NCBI GenBank assembly: GCA_937907055.1
Contig: CALCTW010000121.1
Location: 1-26,724 of the forward strand
Direction: 5' to 3'
Origin: an uncultured Clostridia bacterium
GTDB taxonomy: Bacteria > Bacillota > Clostridia > Christensenellales > Aristaeellaceae
DNA: 26,724 nucleotides
Shown: piece after piece, positions 7,917 through 15,399 of the stretch
Numbering within the stretch: position 1 is the first letter of the stretch
How the letters are laid out: the number at the start of each line of letters is the position of its first letter
The notes under the pieces: model-generated
The model's database searches: none
Told to the model about the DNA's origin: nothing
What the model saw: the letters and a program-made list of their open reading frames with translations, nothing else
Translations under genes and position numbers: made by a program

Positions 7917-8774
7917 ATGAAAAAGATGCTTTGCCTGCTGCTGGTCCTGATGACGCTGATCCCCTGCGTGTGCATCGCGGAGGAGGAAAGCGATCCCTGG
8001 GCGCTGCCGATGGACTTTACCTTCCCCAACTATCAGCCGGATCCCAACGGATTTACGGACATGAGCTACCATGACGACACGCTGGACATTACCGTGGAAA
8101 TGACCAGCTGGCAGGGAACGAAGTTCTACATCGCGCGCGTGAAGGTGGCCAGCCCCACCCAGCTGCGCACCGCCATTGCCGGTAAGCCCAACGTATCCAG
8201 CAAGGAGCTGCCCAGCATCATGGGCCGCAAGATGAACGCTGTGCTGACCATCAACGGTGAATATTACACCCAGCGCACGCAGGACATTTTCATTTACCGT
8301 CAGGGCTTCATGTTCCGCAACGACCCCGACAGGGTGAAGGACGTGCTGATCATTGACAGCAAGGGCGATTTCCACATCTTCACCTCCGAAAACAAGAAGC
8401 AGGAGATCCAGGAATTCCTGGATGCCGGCAACGTGGTATATCAGGCCTTCTCCTTCGGCCCCGCGCTGATCGCGAACGGCGAAAAGGTGAAGTACCGCAA
8501 GGAATACTACTTCTACCCCGAAGACCGCACCTGGCGTACCTTCATCGCGCAGGACGGCCCGCTGAGCTATGTGTGCGTGATCAGCGAAGGCAGCACACAC
8601 CGCGAGCTGGCGGACTTTGCCGAGACGCTGAACCTGCAGGCAGCCTACAACCTGGACGGCGGCCAGAGCAGCGTGATGATCTTCAACAACAAGTATGTGG
8701 GCAACCGCAAAAAGGATACCGAGCGCGAGCAGAGCGATATCATCTACTTTGTGACCGCGATCCCGAATGAATAA
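7917..8774 (+). CDS. Exported phosphodiester glycosidase family (NAGPA-like) protein
   Basis: The family is named after the human enzyme that removes GlcNAc from GlcNAc-phosphomannose; bacterial members are secreted and probably act on cell-wall phosphodiester glycans. The 285-residue product has a signal peptide (MKKMLCLLLVLMTLIPCVCIA) with cleavage around residue 21. The domain then shows INGEYY (112-117, family NGGFF), FGPALI (180-185) and the signature NLDGGQSSVM (245-254). The ATG at 7917 has AAAGGAG 10 bases upstream. It lies 42 bp after the LRR gene and 15 bp before an Lgt-like gene. The exact substrate is not visible. Confidence 0.88.
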   Translation: MKKMLCLLLVLMTLIPCVCIAEEESDPWALPMDFTFPNYQPDPNGFTDMSYHDDTLDITVEMTSWQGTKFYIARVKVASPTQLRTAIAGKPNVSSKELPSIMGRKMNAVLTINGEYYTQRTQDIFIYRQGFMFRNDPDRVKDVLIIDSKGDFHIFTSENKKQEIQEFLDAGNVVYQAFSFGPALIANGEKVKYRKEYYFYPEDRTWRTFIAQDGPLSYVCVISEGSTHRELADFAETLNLQAAYNLDGGQSSVMIFNNKYVGNRKKDTEREQSDIIYFVTAIPNE

Positions 8775-8789
8775 ACCCGGAGCGAGAAC

Positions 8790-9887
8790 ATGACCGAACA
8801 GAAGAAAAAGAGCCTCTCCCCCGTGTGGGCCGTGCTGGCCGCGCTGGGCACGATCGCGGTGCTGCTGCTGATCTGCCTGACTGTGACGGACGGCAAGGTG
8901 GGCGAAAACGCGATCGACTTTTACCAGAGCGGAAGCTGGTGGGATGACAACTGGCAGATGCATGACAGCCTGGACGGCATGACCTTCACCTTCAAGAGCT
9001 ACGGCACGGTGATCGCCGCCGGCGCGCTGGCGGCCCTGCTGATCGGCTGGCTGCTGACCGGACGGAAGGATACGAAGCGGTACTGCGTATTCGCCTTCAT
9101 CGCGGCGGCTGCCGGACTGGTGCTGAGCCGTGTGCTGTACTGCGTGATCTGCCCCATTTATTACAGCGCGCACTTCCTGCCTGCCGGAACGCTTTTCCGC
9201 ATGTGGGACGGCGGCATGAGCATGGCCGGCGCCCTGCTGGGCCTGCTGCTGGCCGGACTGATCGTGCCCGGACGCAAGGGCAGCGCGGCCGTTACGGCGC
9301 CGCTGTTCATTGCCGGAGCCAGGATCGCGGAGCAGTTCTCCACCCAGATCGGACATGGCATCAGCGTGGAATTCGAAGGCATTTTCGCCGTGGAGCGCGG
9401 CTGGGGTTATCGCCTGAATGTGCATCTGATCGAAACGATCATGGCGCTGGTGATCCTGGGCATGGTGCTGGTGCTGCCGAGTATGCTGCGCAGGATAACG
9501 ACAAAGGAAAAGGCCGAAAGCATGCGGCTGCCTGCTTTCCTGGTGCTGTACGGCATCAGCCAGATCCTGATGGAGAGCCTGCGCAAGGACGAGCACATGG
9601 TGTGGGGCTTTGTGAAGGTGCAGATGATCCTGTATCTGCTGATGGCCATGGCCGGTATGGCGGCGGTGTGCTATGAGGGCAAGCCGCTGACAGACCTGAA
9701 GAAGAACAAATGGCTGTACGGCTTCCTGGTATCGCTGGGCATGGCCCTGCCCGTGATCACGTTTGAATTCGGCCTGGATAAGAGCGATATCCCGAACGGG
9801 CTGATCTACGCGGGCTATGTGCTGGTGCTGCTGTTCTTCATCGTGATGTTCTTCCTCCGGATGAAGAAGCACCTGAAAGAAAAATAA
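8790..9887 (+). CDS. Divergent Lgt-like (prolipoprotein diacylglyceryl transferase family) membrane protein
   Basis: Lgt moves diacylglycerol onto the lipobox cysteine. This 365-residue protein has about seven to eight hydrophobic segments and Lgt-like blocks: SYGTVIAAG (70-78), RMWDGGMSMAGALLG (137-151), GARIAEQF (176-183) and MESLRKDEH (261-269). The first segment is preceded by an extra N-terminal region (residues 1-70), and two or three extra C-terminal segments follow. By alignment to E. coli Lgt from memory, R178 and R265 match conserved arginines, but the catalytic His of the GGMSFHGG block is A146 here. It may therefore not be a standard Lgt. GGAG precedes the ATG. It follows the NAGPA gene by 15 bp. 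Confidence 0.7.
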   Translation: MTEQKKKSLSPVWAVLAALGTIAVLLLICLTVTDGKVGENAIDFYQSGSWWDDNWQMHDSLDGMTFTFKSYGTVIAAGALAALLIGWLLTGRKDTKRYCVFAFIAAAAGLVLSRVLYCVICPIYYSAHFLPAGTLFRMWDGGMSMAGALLGLLLAGLIVPGRKGSAAVTAPLFIAGARIAEQFSTQIGHGISVEFEGIFAVERGWGYRLNVHLIETIMALVILGMVLVLPSMLRRITTKEKAESMRLPAFLVLYGISQILMESLRKDEHMVWGFVKVQMILYLLMAMAGMAAVCYEGKPLTDLKKNKWLYGFLVSLGMALPVITFEFGLDKSDIPNGLIYAGYVLVLLFFIVMFFLRMKKHLKEK

Positions 9888-9925
9888 AAAGCCGCCGAGA
9901 ACGCGGCCTGTACACGAGAAAAAGA

Positions 9926-10393
9926 ATGAGCGAAAAAGAATTTGAATACCGGTGGACCACAGGCGAAGACCCGGATTTTGACCGTTTTCATTCGATCACC
10001 GAAGCCTACTACAACAAGCTGGCCGGCGGCGCTGAAAACCGGAAGGCCTTTACCCCGAATAACACGGGAAAGAACGTCCGGGACGCGCTGGTCGTCTATG
10101 ACGGAAAGACCCCCATCGCCTGCTCTGCCCTGCGGCACTACAATGAGCAGGATATCGAGATCAAGCGTGTGTGGGTGGAGCCGGAATACCGCCGCAACGG
10201 GCTGGGCATGGAGATGCTGAAGCGCCTGGAAAAGCGCGCGCGGGAAAAGGGATATAAGCGCCTGATCCTGCAGACGCGCAAGGAAATGGCAAGCGCCATG
10301 TGGCTGTACACAAAACTGGGCTTTACAAGGATTGAGAACTATCCGCCCTATGACAAGCTGCCGGACGCGGCCTGCCTTGGCAAGGAACTGTAA
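9926..10393 (+). CDS. GNAT-family N-acetyltransferase
   Basis: A small 155-residue GCN5-related acetyltransferase. The acetyl-CoA pyrophosphate-binding motif is RVWVEPEYRRNGLGMEML (R89-R90-N-G-L-G), followed by the C-terminal LYTKLGFTRIENYPPY typical of this fold. The acceptor substrate is unknown. The ribosome binding site is weak (GAGAAAAAGA), and a GCCGC/GCGGC hairpin lies in the 38 bp after the Lgt-like gene. It is probably a lightly translated last gene of that operon, since a plus-strand terminator follows. Confidence 0.88.
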   Translation: MSEKEFEYRWTTGEDPDFDRFHSITEAYYNKLAGGAENRKAFTPNNTGKNVRDALVVYDGKTPIACSALRHYNEQDIEIKRVWVEPEYRRNGLGMEMLKRLEKRAREKGYKRLILQTRKEMASAMWLYTKLGFTRIENYPPYDKLPDAACLGKEL

Positions 10394-10414
10394 GACAGAA
10401 AAACAGAAAAGCAG

Positions 10415-10460
10415 AAGGACTGACCGGAGGATGATGAGCATCGCCGGGACAGTCCTTTTT
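10415..10460 (+). terminator. Terminator after the GNAT gene
   Basis: AAGGACTG (10415-10422) pairs with CAGTCCTT (10450-10457), followed by thymines through 10460. Confidence 0.75.
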
Positions 10461-10508
10461 GATGCTCGGAAACGCGGCGGCAGAAGACGGGAACCCCTGA
10501 ATAAACAT

Positions 10509-10540
10509 AAAAGGGGCACCGCGGAAAACCGCGGTGCCCC
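10509..10540 (-). terminator. Terminator of the CE15-like esterase gene
   Basis: A perfect 12-bp stem GGGGCACCGCGG (10513-10524) / CCGCGGTGCCCC (10529-10540) with an AAAA loop. The thymine tract lies on the minus side (10509-10512), downstream of the esterase stop. Confidence 0.85.
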
Positions 10541-10610
10541 GATGGGTTAATCAGGATTTACGATCGCGCCTGAGGCTTTCGATCGTACCTGCGTCTGATC
10601 ACGAGAAAGA

Positions 10611-13583
10611 TCAGTTGCAGGTGAAGGTGAGCTCAACGGGACCGCCGATCATGTTGCCTTCGGTATCCACAGAGCGGAAGACGAAAGCATTGACTTCAGT
10701 GCCGGCTTCGACAGGAGAAGCGAAGGTGACGGTAACGGACTGAGCATCCTCGGCCCAGGTGAAGGAAGCATCGCACAGGACGCTGTAAGCGACGGCGAAG
10801 TCTCCGGTACGGACGGGCTCGGAGAAGGAAACGGTGAAGCCGTTGACATCAGCGGCAGATACGGTGATCTGCGCCTTGTAGGCGGATTCGGTGACAGCGG
10901 TGAATTCCGGACGAATCTCTTCGACGGGCTTCAGGGTGCCATCCTCGTTGTAGTCATAGACCCAGTTGCCCAGCACAGGCCAGGCAGTCTCATCCATGGG
11001 CAGACCCAGGGCGGGGGTGTTCTGACGGAGTTCGGGCTCCCAGACAGGTGTCTGCGTGCTGATGGTGTTGTAGGTGGTCTTGAAGCGCATACGGTTGGCG
11101 GCAGGAGCGTACTTCTGCAGCTCGACGTCCATGGCGATGGTGTAGCCCTGGAGCGCTTCGATCTTCGCGTTGCGCATGGAGTAGATCACGGTAGCATCCA
11201 TGGGAACATTGAAGCCCATGGTATCGGCATACAGGGTGATGGTGGCGCCGAAGGGCTGCAGGTAACCGCTCTGAGGAACAACAGTGCCATCCGCGAGGGT
11301 GATCTTGTTGTCGTAGTCATAGATATCGGTGGGCATCGGTTCGCCGTCCAGATACAGCAGGACAGGATCGGTCTCGCTGTCATAGTTGCTGAGCTTGGTG
11401 GTGAAGCAGATACCGGAGCCGGCGTCATGGCCCAGCGCGCTGTTATCGGTGATGGAGTGACGGAGAGCATCCTTCAGGGTCCAGCCGCAGATCTCGATGA
11501 CCTTGGCGTCCTTATCGCCCACGGTGGCGGCGACATAACGGCCGGCCTTCGCCTGTTCGGCGGTGATGGCGATGGAAGCGATACCGTCCACGGTATCACC
11601 GGTGAGGACGGTGCCGTCGGTGAGAGTCAGGGTGACCTGAGCCGCGTCGGTGTGGAATTCGAAGGTCATGGGAACGCCTTCGGTGACGTTGTTCTGTTCA
11701 GTCCACAGGATGTGCTTGCCGGGACGGCTCCACTTCATCATGGCAGAGGACAGATAGTAGGGATAACGGTTCATATCGGAGGCCTTTTCGAAGACCTTCT
11801 CGGGCAGGATGGTACCGTTGCCGTCGATGGCGTCGCGGCCATTGGTAGTCAGGGTGTCATAGTGCTTGCGGGTGAAGGTTTCGGCGCCGTAGAACAGATG
11901 ATCCATGATGGCCATGAGTTCGGGCAGGTCGCGGTCCTGATTGGCGTGAGCCTGGTCACGGGCGACGATGACGGCATCACCGGTGCCGAGGAAATCGAAG
12001 ACTTCCTTGGCGGCCAGGGTGTTCAGCACGGTGGCGGGATGGTTGCCCCAGGCGTCCTGAGCTTCACCGGTCCAGGCGATGACGTAGCGCTCTTCCTTGG
12101 AGGTGCCGAAGGAAGCGAGGATCTCGTGAGAATCGAAGGGGGTGTTATCGGCCAGATCGGGGCGGACGGTGAAGATCTGCGCGCGATCGAGGAACCACTG
12201 GTCTTCACCGGTGTTCTGGACGGCGCGCTGCATGGTCTCATTCAGACCATAGGCGAAGTCGTGGACTTCCACCATGCCGGACTTGTTCTGGACAGGGGGC
12301 TCGTAGCTGAACAGTTCACCTTCGGTGATGTAACGGAAACCGGTGGTACCGCCGGCACCGGAATCATCGGGAGCCACGATGTCGAAACGGGTGTCGCCGT
12401 TATCGCCGGTGTCATACAGAGCGGCCATCAGGGCGCGCTTACCGTTGTTGGAGCAGCCGGTGACAGCGGAGGAGTAGACATCGATATCGGGGATGATGGT
12501 GCTCTCATTGAGGGCAGCCTTTTCTTCAGCGGACAGGGCCATGTAGTTCTCGATGGCGTCCAGCGCGCGGCTGGCGATCCAACCGGAATGCATGAGGTCG
12601 CCGCTGTCAACAGCGTATTCATTGACGATGGTGTTGTCATTGTAGACGACAGGATCCGTCGGAGGATACAGTTTTTCGTAAACGCTCAGCTGACCGTTAT
12701 CCGGATCGGCGGTGTCATTGACCTGAATGTAGGCATAGCCGTTCTGATTCAGGGTGACGATCTGCTGTTCGGTGAGGCCGCTGATGGCGACGACAACGGG
12801 ATAACCGGTGCCGTTGCGGCTGGAATGCGCGTCACGGACAACGCCGTCGACCACGGGCGCTTCCTGCGGATAACGGATGTTGAAGGTCCACTTGACGCCT
12901 TCGCCCTTCGCGGCTTCGGAAACGTAAGCGGCGTTGTCGGGGTTGGTGTCACGGATGGTCATTTCAACGGTGACGGTGGGGAGCAGAACGAGCTGGACCG
13001 CGTCGCTGTGCTCCGCCCAGGTATCGCCGGCCTTCCAGGGGGCGAGACCTTCGGCCATGACGTAATCTTCGCCCTCATGGACGTAAGCGTCATTCAGGCT
13101 GGTGACATTGTAGAACAGGCCCATGCCGAAGCGGGACCAGTCCATCACAGTGATGTTGGCGCAGCCTTCGGGCAGGTTGGGCGCGACGCTGTAGCCCCAG
13201 GGAGAAGCGGGGCCGGTCATGATACCATCTGCCCAGACGAGCTGGTAGTTGTTGCGGACGGCGGTCACCGTGGTATCGCTCTTGAGAGGATCCATACGGG
13301 AGCCGTAGAGGTAGTACTGCGCCATGTCGCGAATCTCGGCGGCACGGGCATCCCATTCCTCAGCAGAATCGACAACGCCGTTGCCATTGGGATCGGCAGA
13401 GGCATCGAAGAAGGTGAAGGGATCGGGAAGGCTGGGATTCTCGGGAAGATTCTCGAGCTCCGCAGGATAAGGGAAGTAGGCGCGGGGGGCTTCCGTGTTT
13501 TCAGCTGAAGCCACAGAGGCGCCGCCCAGCGCGAGCATCGCGCTCAGTCCAACGGCCAGCACACGGGACAGGGTCTTTTTCAT
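10611..13583 (-). CDS. Secreted CE15-like glucuronoyl esterase with EF-hand loop and C-terminal Ig-like domain
   Basis: CE15 enzymes cleave ester bonds between lignin alcohols and 4-O-methylglucuronate on xylan. The 990-residue product has a signal peptide ending ASVASA (about residue 27). A canonical 12-residue EF-hand loop, DPNGNGVVDSAE, is at 64-75. The esterase domain follows: GYPVVVAISG, then VTGCSNNGKRALMAA with nucleophile S378, APDDSGAGGTTGFR (403-416), and catalytic His546 in ARDQAHANQD. The usual Arg of GCSRNGK is Asn379, and the usual PQESG Glu is Asp. The last ~80 residues look like an SbsA-type Ig-like domain (NGFTVSFSEPV). The ATG at 13583 is chosen because AAAGGAG is 9 bases upstream; the ATG 9 bases earlier abuts the GGAG. 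It has its own promoter and terminator. Confidence 0.85.
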   Translation of the reverse strand: MKKTLSRVLAVGLSAMLALGGASVASAENTEAPRAYFPYPAELENLPENPSLPDPFTFFDASADPNGNGVVDSAEEWDARAAEIRDMAQYYLYGSRMDPLKSDTTVTAVRNNYQLVWADGIMTGPASPWGYSVAPNLPEGCANITVMDWSRFGMGLFYNVTSLNDAYVHEGEDYVMAEGLAPWKAGDTWAEHSDAVQLVLLPTVTVEMTIRDTNPDNAAYVSEAAKGEGVKWTFNIRYPQEAPVVDGVVRDAHSSRNGTGYPVVVAISGLTEQQIVTLNQNGYAYIQVNDTADPDNGQLSVYEKLYPPTDPVVYNDNTIVNEYAVDSGDLMHSGWIASRALDAIENYMALSAEEKAALNESTIIPDIDVYSSAVTGCSNNGKRALMAALYDTGDNGDTRFDIVAPDDSGAGGTTGFRYITEGELFSYEPPVQNKSGMVEVHDFAYGLNETMQRAVQNTGEDQWFLDRAQIFTVRPDLADNTPFDSHEILASFGTSKEERYVIAWTGEAQDAWGNHPATVLNTLAAKEVFDFLGTGDAVIVARDQAHANQDRDLPELMAIMDHLFYGAETFTRKHYDTLTTNGRDAIDGNGTILPEKVFEKASDMNRYPYYLSSAMMKWSRPGKHILWTEQNNVTEGVPMTFEFHTDAAQVTLTLTDGTVLTGDTVDGIASIAITAEQAKAGRYVAATVGDKDAKVIEICGWTLKDALRHSITDNSALGHDAGSGICFTTKLSNYDSETDPVLLYLDGEPMPTDIYDYDNKITLADGTVVPQSGYLQPFGATITLYADTMGFNVPMDATVIYSMRNAKIEALQGYTIAMDVELQKYAPAANRMRFKTTYNTISTQTPVWEPELRQNTPALGLPMDETAWPVLGNWVYDYNEDGTLKPVEEIRPEFTAVTESAYKAQITVSAADVNGFTVSFSEPVRTGDFAVAYSVLCDASFTWAEDAQSVTVTFASPVEAGTEVNAFVFRSVDTEGNMIGGPVELTFTCN

Positions 13584-13676
13584 ACCATACATCTCCTTTT
13601 ATTTTGTAACGCCCTTGGGCGTCCAGGATCGATTGAATGACAAATAAGCCGTTCATATGGTTCACTTGTTGTCTGT

Positions 13677-13733
13677 ATTATAATGCCGCTCCGCGGCAAA
13701 AACTATGCATTAACGGTGTAAAAGTATGCATAT
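13677..13733 (-). promoter_or_regulatory. Probable activator-dependent esterase promoter with paired TATGCAT repeats
   Basis: On the minus strand the -10 is a perfect TATAAT (13677-13682), but no -35 box is found 16-18 bp upstream. In that place lie two TATGCAT-core repeats, 13702-13712 and 13723-13733 on the plus strand, 21 bp apart (two helical turns). A 15-bp palindrome TGCCGC-TCC-GCGGCA (13684-13698) sits between them and the -10. A third related copy, AACTATGCAGTAA on the minus strand, is at 13786-13798. This is the layout of an activator-driven, possibly also repressed, promoter. The regulator is not in the window. Confidence 0.55.
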
Positions 13734-13845
13734 CCTGTTTTAGTTTGTGTATAACTTTCATTTTATCACCATATTCCACATTTTTTACTGCATAGTTCGT
13801 GTTTTGATAGGATAATGCTGCACGCTATCGATTACGGAGCAAAAT

Positions 13846-13874
13846 AAAAAGCGCGCTCCGGGAGCGTGCTTTTT
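13846..13874. terminator. Terminator of the two-domain GNAT-like gene
   Basis: A 14-base arm starting AAAAAGC (13846-13859) pairs with its near-exact complement (13861-13874) apart from one G-T wobble and the tight CGG loop. Thymine tracts flank both sides; on the minus side it lies about 70 bp after the stop at 13943. Confidence 0.75.
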
Positions 13875-13942
13875 ATAACTTTGTGATTATACAAGAAGGA
13901 AATAAGCCCGTAAAACCCGGAAAAACCCCGGAAAAAGCAGGG

Positions 13943-15073
13943 TCATTCCTCCGGCGCGATGCGCTTGACATAGCTGCGGCGGCGCTTATGCTCCACCGAA
14001 TCGAAGCGCTTCCATTGATTGCGGATGGCGGCGTTATCCTCAAGATTCAGATTGGTCTCGGCATACTCGATGCCGTCCTCGCGGAGCATGCGCATGAGTT
14101 CCACGATGATGGCGGCAGAAATACCGCGATTGGCGTATTCCGGCTTGACGGCGACCAGCCCCAATTCCAGAATGGAGGGCTTTTTGATGGCCCTGAGCAG
14201 ACGGACGGCGGCAGCCGGTGTGATGTGGCCGCGGCTCTTCTGCACCGCCCGCGCGATGGACGGGAAGCTGATGCCGAGGCACACGACATTTTCATCCTTA
14301 TCCAGAATGACCGCGACAAACCGGAGGTCCACGATGAGGAGGAAATTGGCGATGGTCATCTTTTTCATGCCCTCGGTGAAGGGCACGGTGCCGTAAAGAT
14401 GCTGATAGCCTTCATCGAGCAGTTCAAACATCTGATCAGCGTAACGATCGATGAAATCGCGGACATTTTTGGCCGTACCGAAGTGCAGACCATAGCGGCG
14501 CATGACATAGGCGACCATCTTTTCAAGGGTCTCATCCTGCTGCTTCGGCGCCTTCAGGCGGCTTTCGAGCCAGTCCACTTCCTTGGTGAAACCCCAGTTT
14601 TCGATAAGATGCTGATAGTATTCGGCATTGTACTGCTCTTCAAAGGTGCTGAGCTGATCAAAGCCCTCCACCAGCAGGCCTTCGCGCTCCAGATCGGAAA
14701 ACCCGAGAGGGCCGACCAGCGTATCCATGCCGCGGGAAAGCGCCCACTGCTGCAGCTGATCGAACAGGGCGTTCGCGACCTCCTGATCATTAATGGCATC
14801 AAAGCGGGTAAAGCGGACACGCTTTTCCGAGCGGATGTCATTGCTGACCTTCTGCAGGATGCCGGAGACGCGTCCGACGATCTTACCATCCCTGTAAGCG
14901 TTGTAGTAGACGGCTTCGCAGGTGTCATTGTAGACATAATCCTTCGCGAAGATCTTTTTTTCATCCATGTAGAGCGGCGGAACAAAATACGGGTTATCCC
15001 GGTACAGATCGAGCGGGAAATTGAGGAACGCCCGCTGCTCCGCTTTGGTGGTGGCTTCTCTGATTTCGATCAT
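13943..15073 (-). CDS. Two-domain GNAT-like acyltransferase family protein
   Basis: The 376-residue protein belongs to a poorly characterised GNAT-superfamily group. The C-terminal half has the acyl-CoA-binding segment LVAVKPEYANRGISAAIIVELM (306-327) and the late ETNLNLEDNAAIRNQWKRF (339-357). The N-terminal half (about 1-170) resembles a second, degenerate GNAT fold, with DNPYFVPPLYMDEKK and VGPLGFSDLEREGLL. No signal peptide is seen. Acceptor and pathway are unknown. The ATG at 15073 has GGAGGGG just upstream; upstream codons belong to the palindromic gap. It is a single-gene unit with its own weak promoter. Confidence 0.75.
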   Translation of the reverse strand: MIEIREATTKAEQRAFLNFPLDLYRDNPYFVPPLYMDEKKIFAKDYVYNDTCEAVYYNAYRDGKIVGRVSGILQKVSNDIRSEKRVRFTRFDAINDQEVANALFDQLQQWALSRGMDTLVGPLGFSDLEREGLLVEGFDQLSTFEEQYNAEYYQHLIENWGFTKEVDWLESRLKAPKQQDETLEKMVAYVMRRYGLHFGTAKNVRDFIDRYADQMFELLDEGYQHLYGTVPFTEGMKKMTIANFLLIVDLRFVAVILDKDENVVCLGISFPSIARAVQKSRGHITPAAAVRLLRAIKKPSILELGLVAVKPEYANRGISAAIIVELMRMLREDGIEYAETNLNLEDNAAIRNQWKRFDSVEHKRRRSYVKRIAPEE

Positions 15074-15092
15074 GATGACCCCTCCGGGTAAT

Positions 15093-15122
15093 AATATACC
15101 CAAGATAAGTAAAAAACTTGAA
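15093..15122 (-). promoter_or_regulatory. Weak promoter of the two-domain GNAT-like gene
   Basis: On the minus strand TTCAAG (15117-15122), 18 bp, TATATT (15093-15098). A GGGTA/TACCC hairpin overlaps the -10. Weaker than the other promoters in the window. Confidence 0.45.
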
Positions 15123-15399
15123 TAAGGATTGATCCTACGAGCATGCGCCGATACGATCATCGGTGCGAATATGGCATTCCCCGTCCCCTCACAGAGACGA
15201 AGAAATAAAAATTCATCGGTGGTGCCCCATCGCAGAGACGAAGAGCCGATCAAAGCGGCCGGAAATGCGCCGTCTATTTTTTCTTCAGGCAAAGCTGAAC
15301 GAAGGGAGGCGTAGCAGCGCTACGTTGACCGGAGTAAAGCACAGCCTGAGGGAAAAAGAGACAAGCAGACCGGTCACTTTGATCGGCGATGAGTCTCCA
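15123..15399. other. Gene-free gap with short direct repeats and a long palindrome
   Basis: It lies between the degV stop and the GNAT-like gene's promoter. It holds an imperfect hairpin GCGCCGAT/ATCGGTGC near 15146-15168, two copies of CAGAGACGAAGA 42 bp apart (15192 and 15234), and the palindrome at 15245-15387. I found no believable coding sequence. Confidence 0.65.
15245..15387. repeat. 143-bp imperfect palindrome (MITE-like or structured RNA)
   Basis: The outer arms GCCGATCAAAG (15245-15255) and CTTTGATCGGC (15377-15387) are exact inverted repeats. Inside them CAGGC (15286-15290) pairs with GCCTG (15344-15348), T-rich and A-rich stretches face each other, and the tip is a perfect hairpin CGTAGC-AGC-GCTACG (15310-15324). 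All pairs are centred on about 15317. No target-site duplication is evident. It could be a miniature inverted-repeat element, or a structured 3' end of the degV transcript. Confidence 0.6.

Larger units (their letters stand above)
13584..13942. other. Regulatory intergenic region between the esterase and GNAT-like genes
   Basis: 359 bp with no gene. It is AT-rich compared with its surroundings in the central part and holds the esterase promoter and operator-like repeats (described separately), then the terminator of the next gene near 13846-13874. Confidence 0.75.

Noticed and set aside
6954..9872. A very long (972-codon) open frame on the minus strand opposite the LRR, NAGPA-like and Lgt-like genes
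   Set aside because: It is rich in His, Gln and Ala, as expected from the complement of GC-rich codons, and has no family motif. The plus-strand genes here have signal peptides, ribosome binding sites and recognisable motifs.
11427..13508. A 693-codon open frame on the plus strand opposite the esterase gene
   Set aside because: It is a Gly/Asp/Val-rich shadow frame without a ribosome binding site; the minus strand encodes the signal peptide and GCSNNGK esterase motif.
15190..15246. CRISPR-like repeat (CAGAGACGAAGA twice)
   Set aside because: There are only two copies, 12 bp long and 42 bp apart, with no cas genes.
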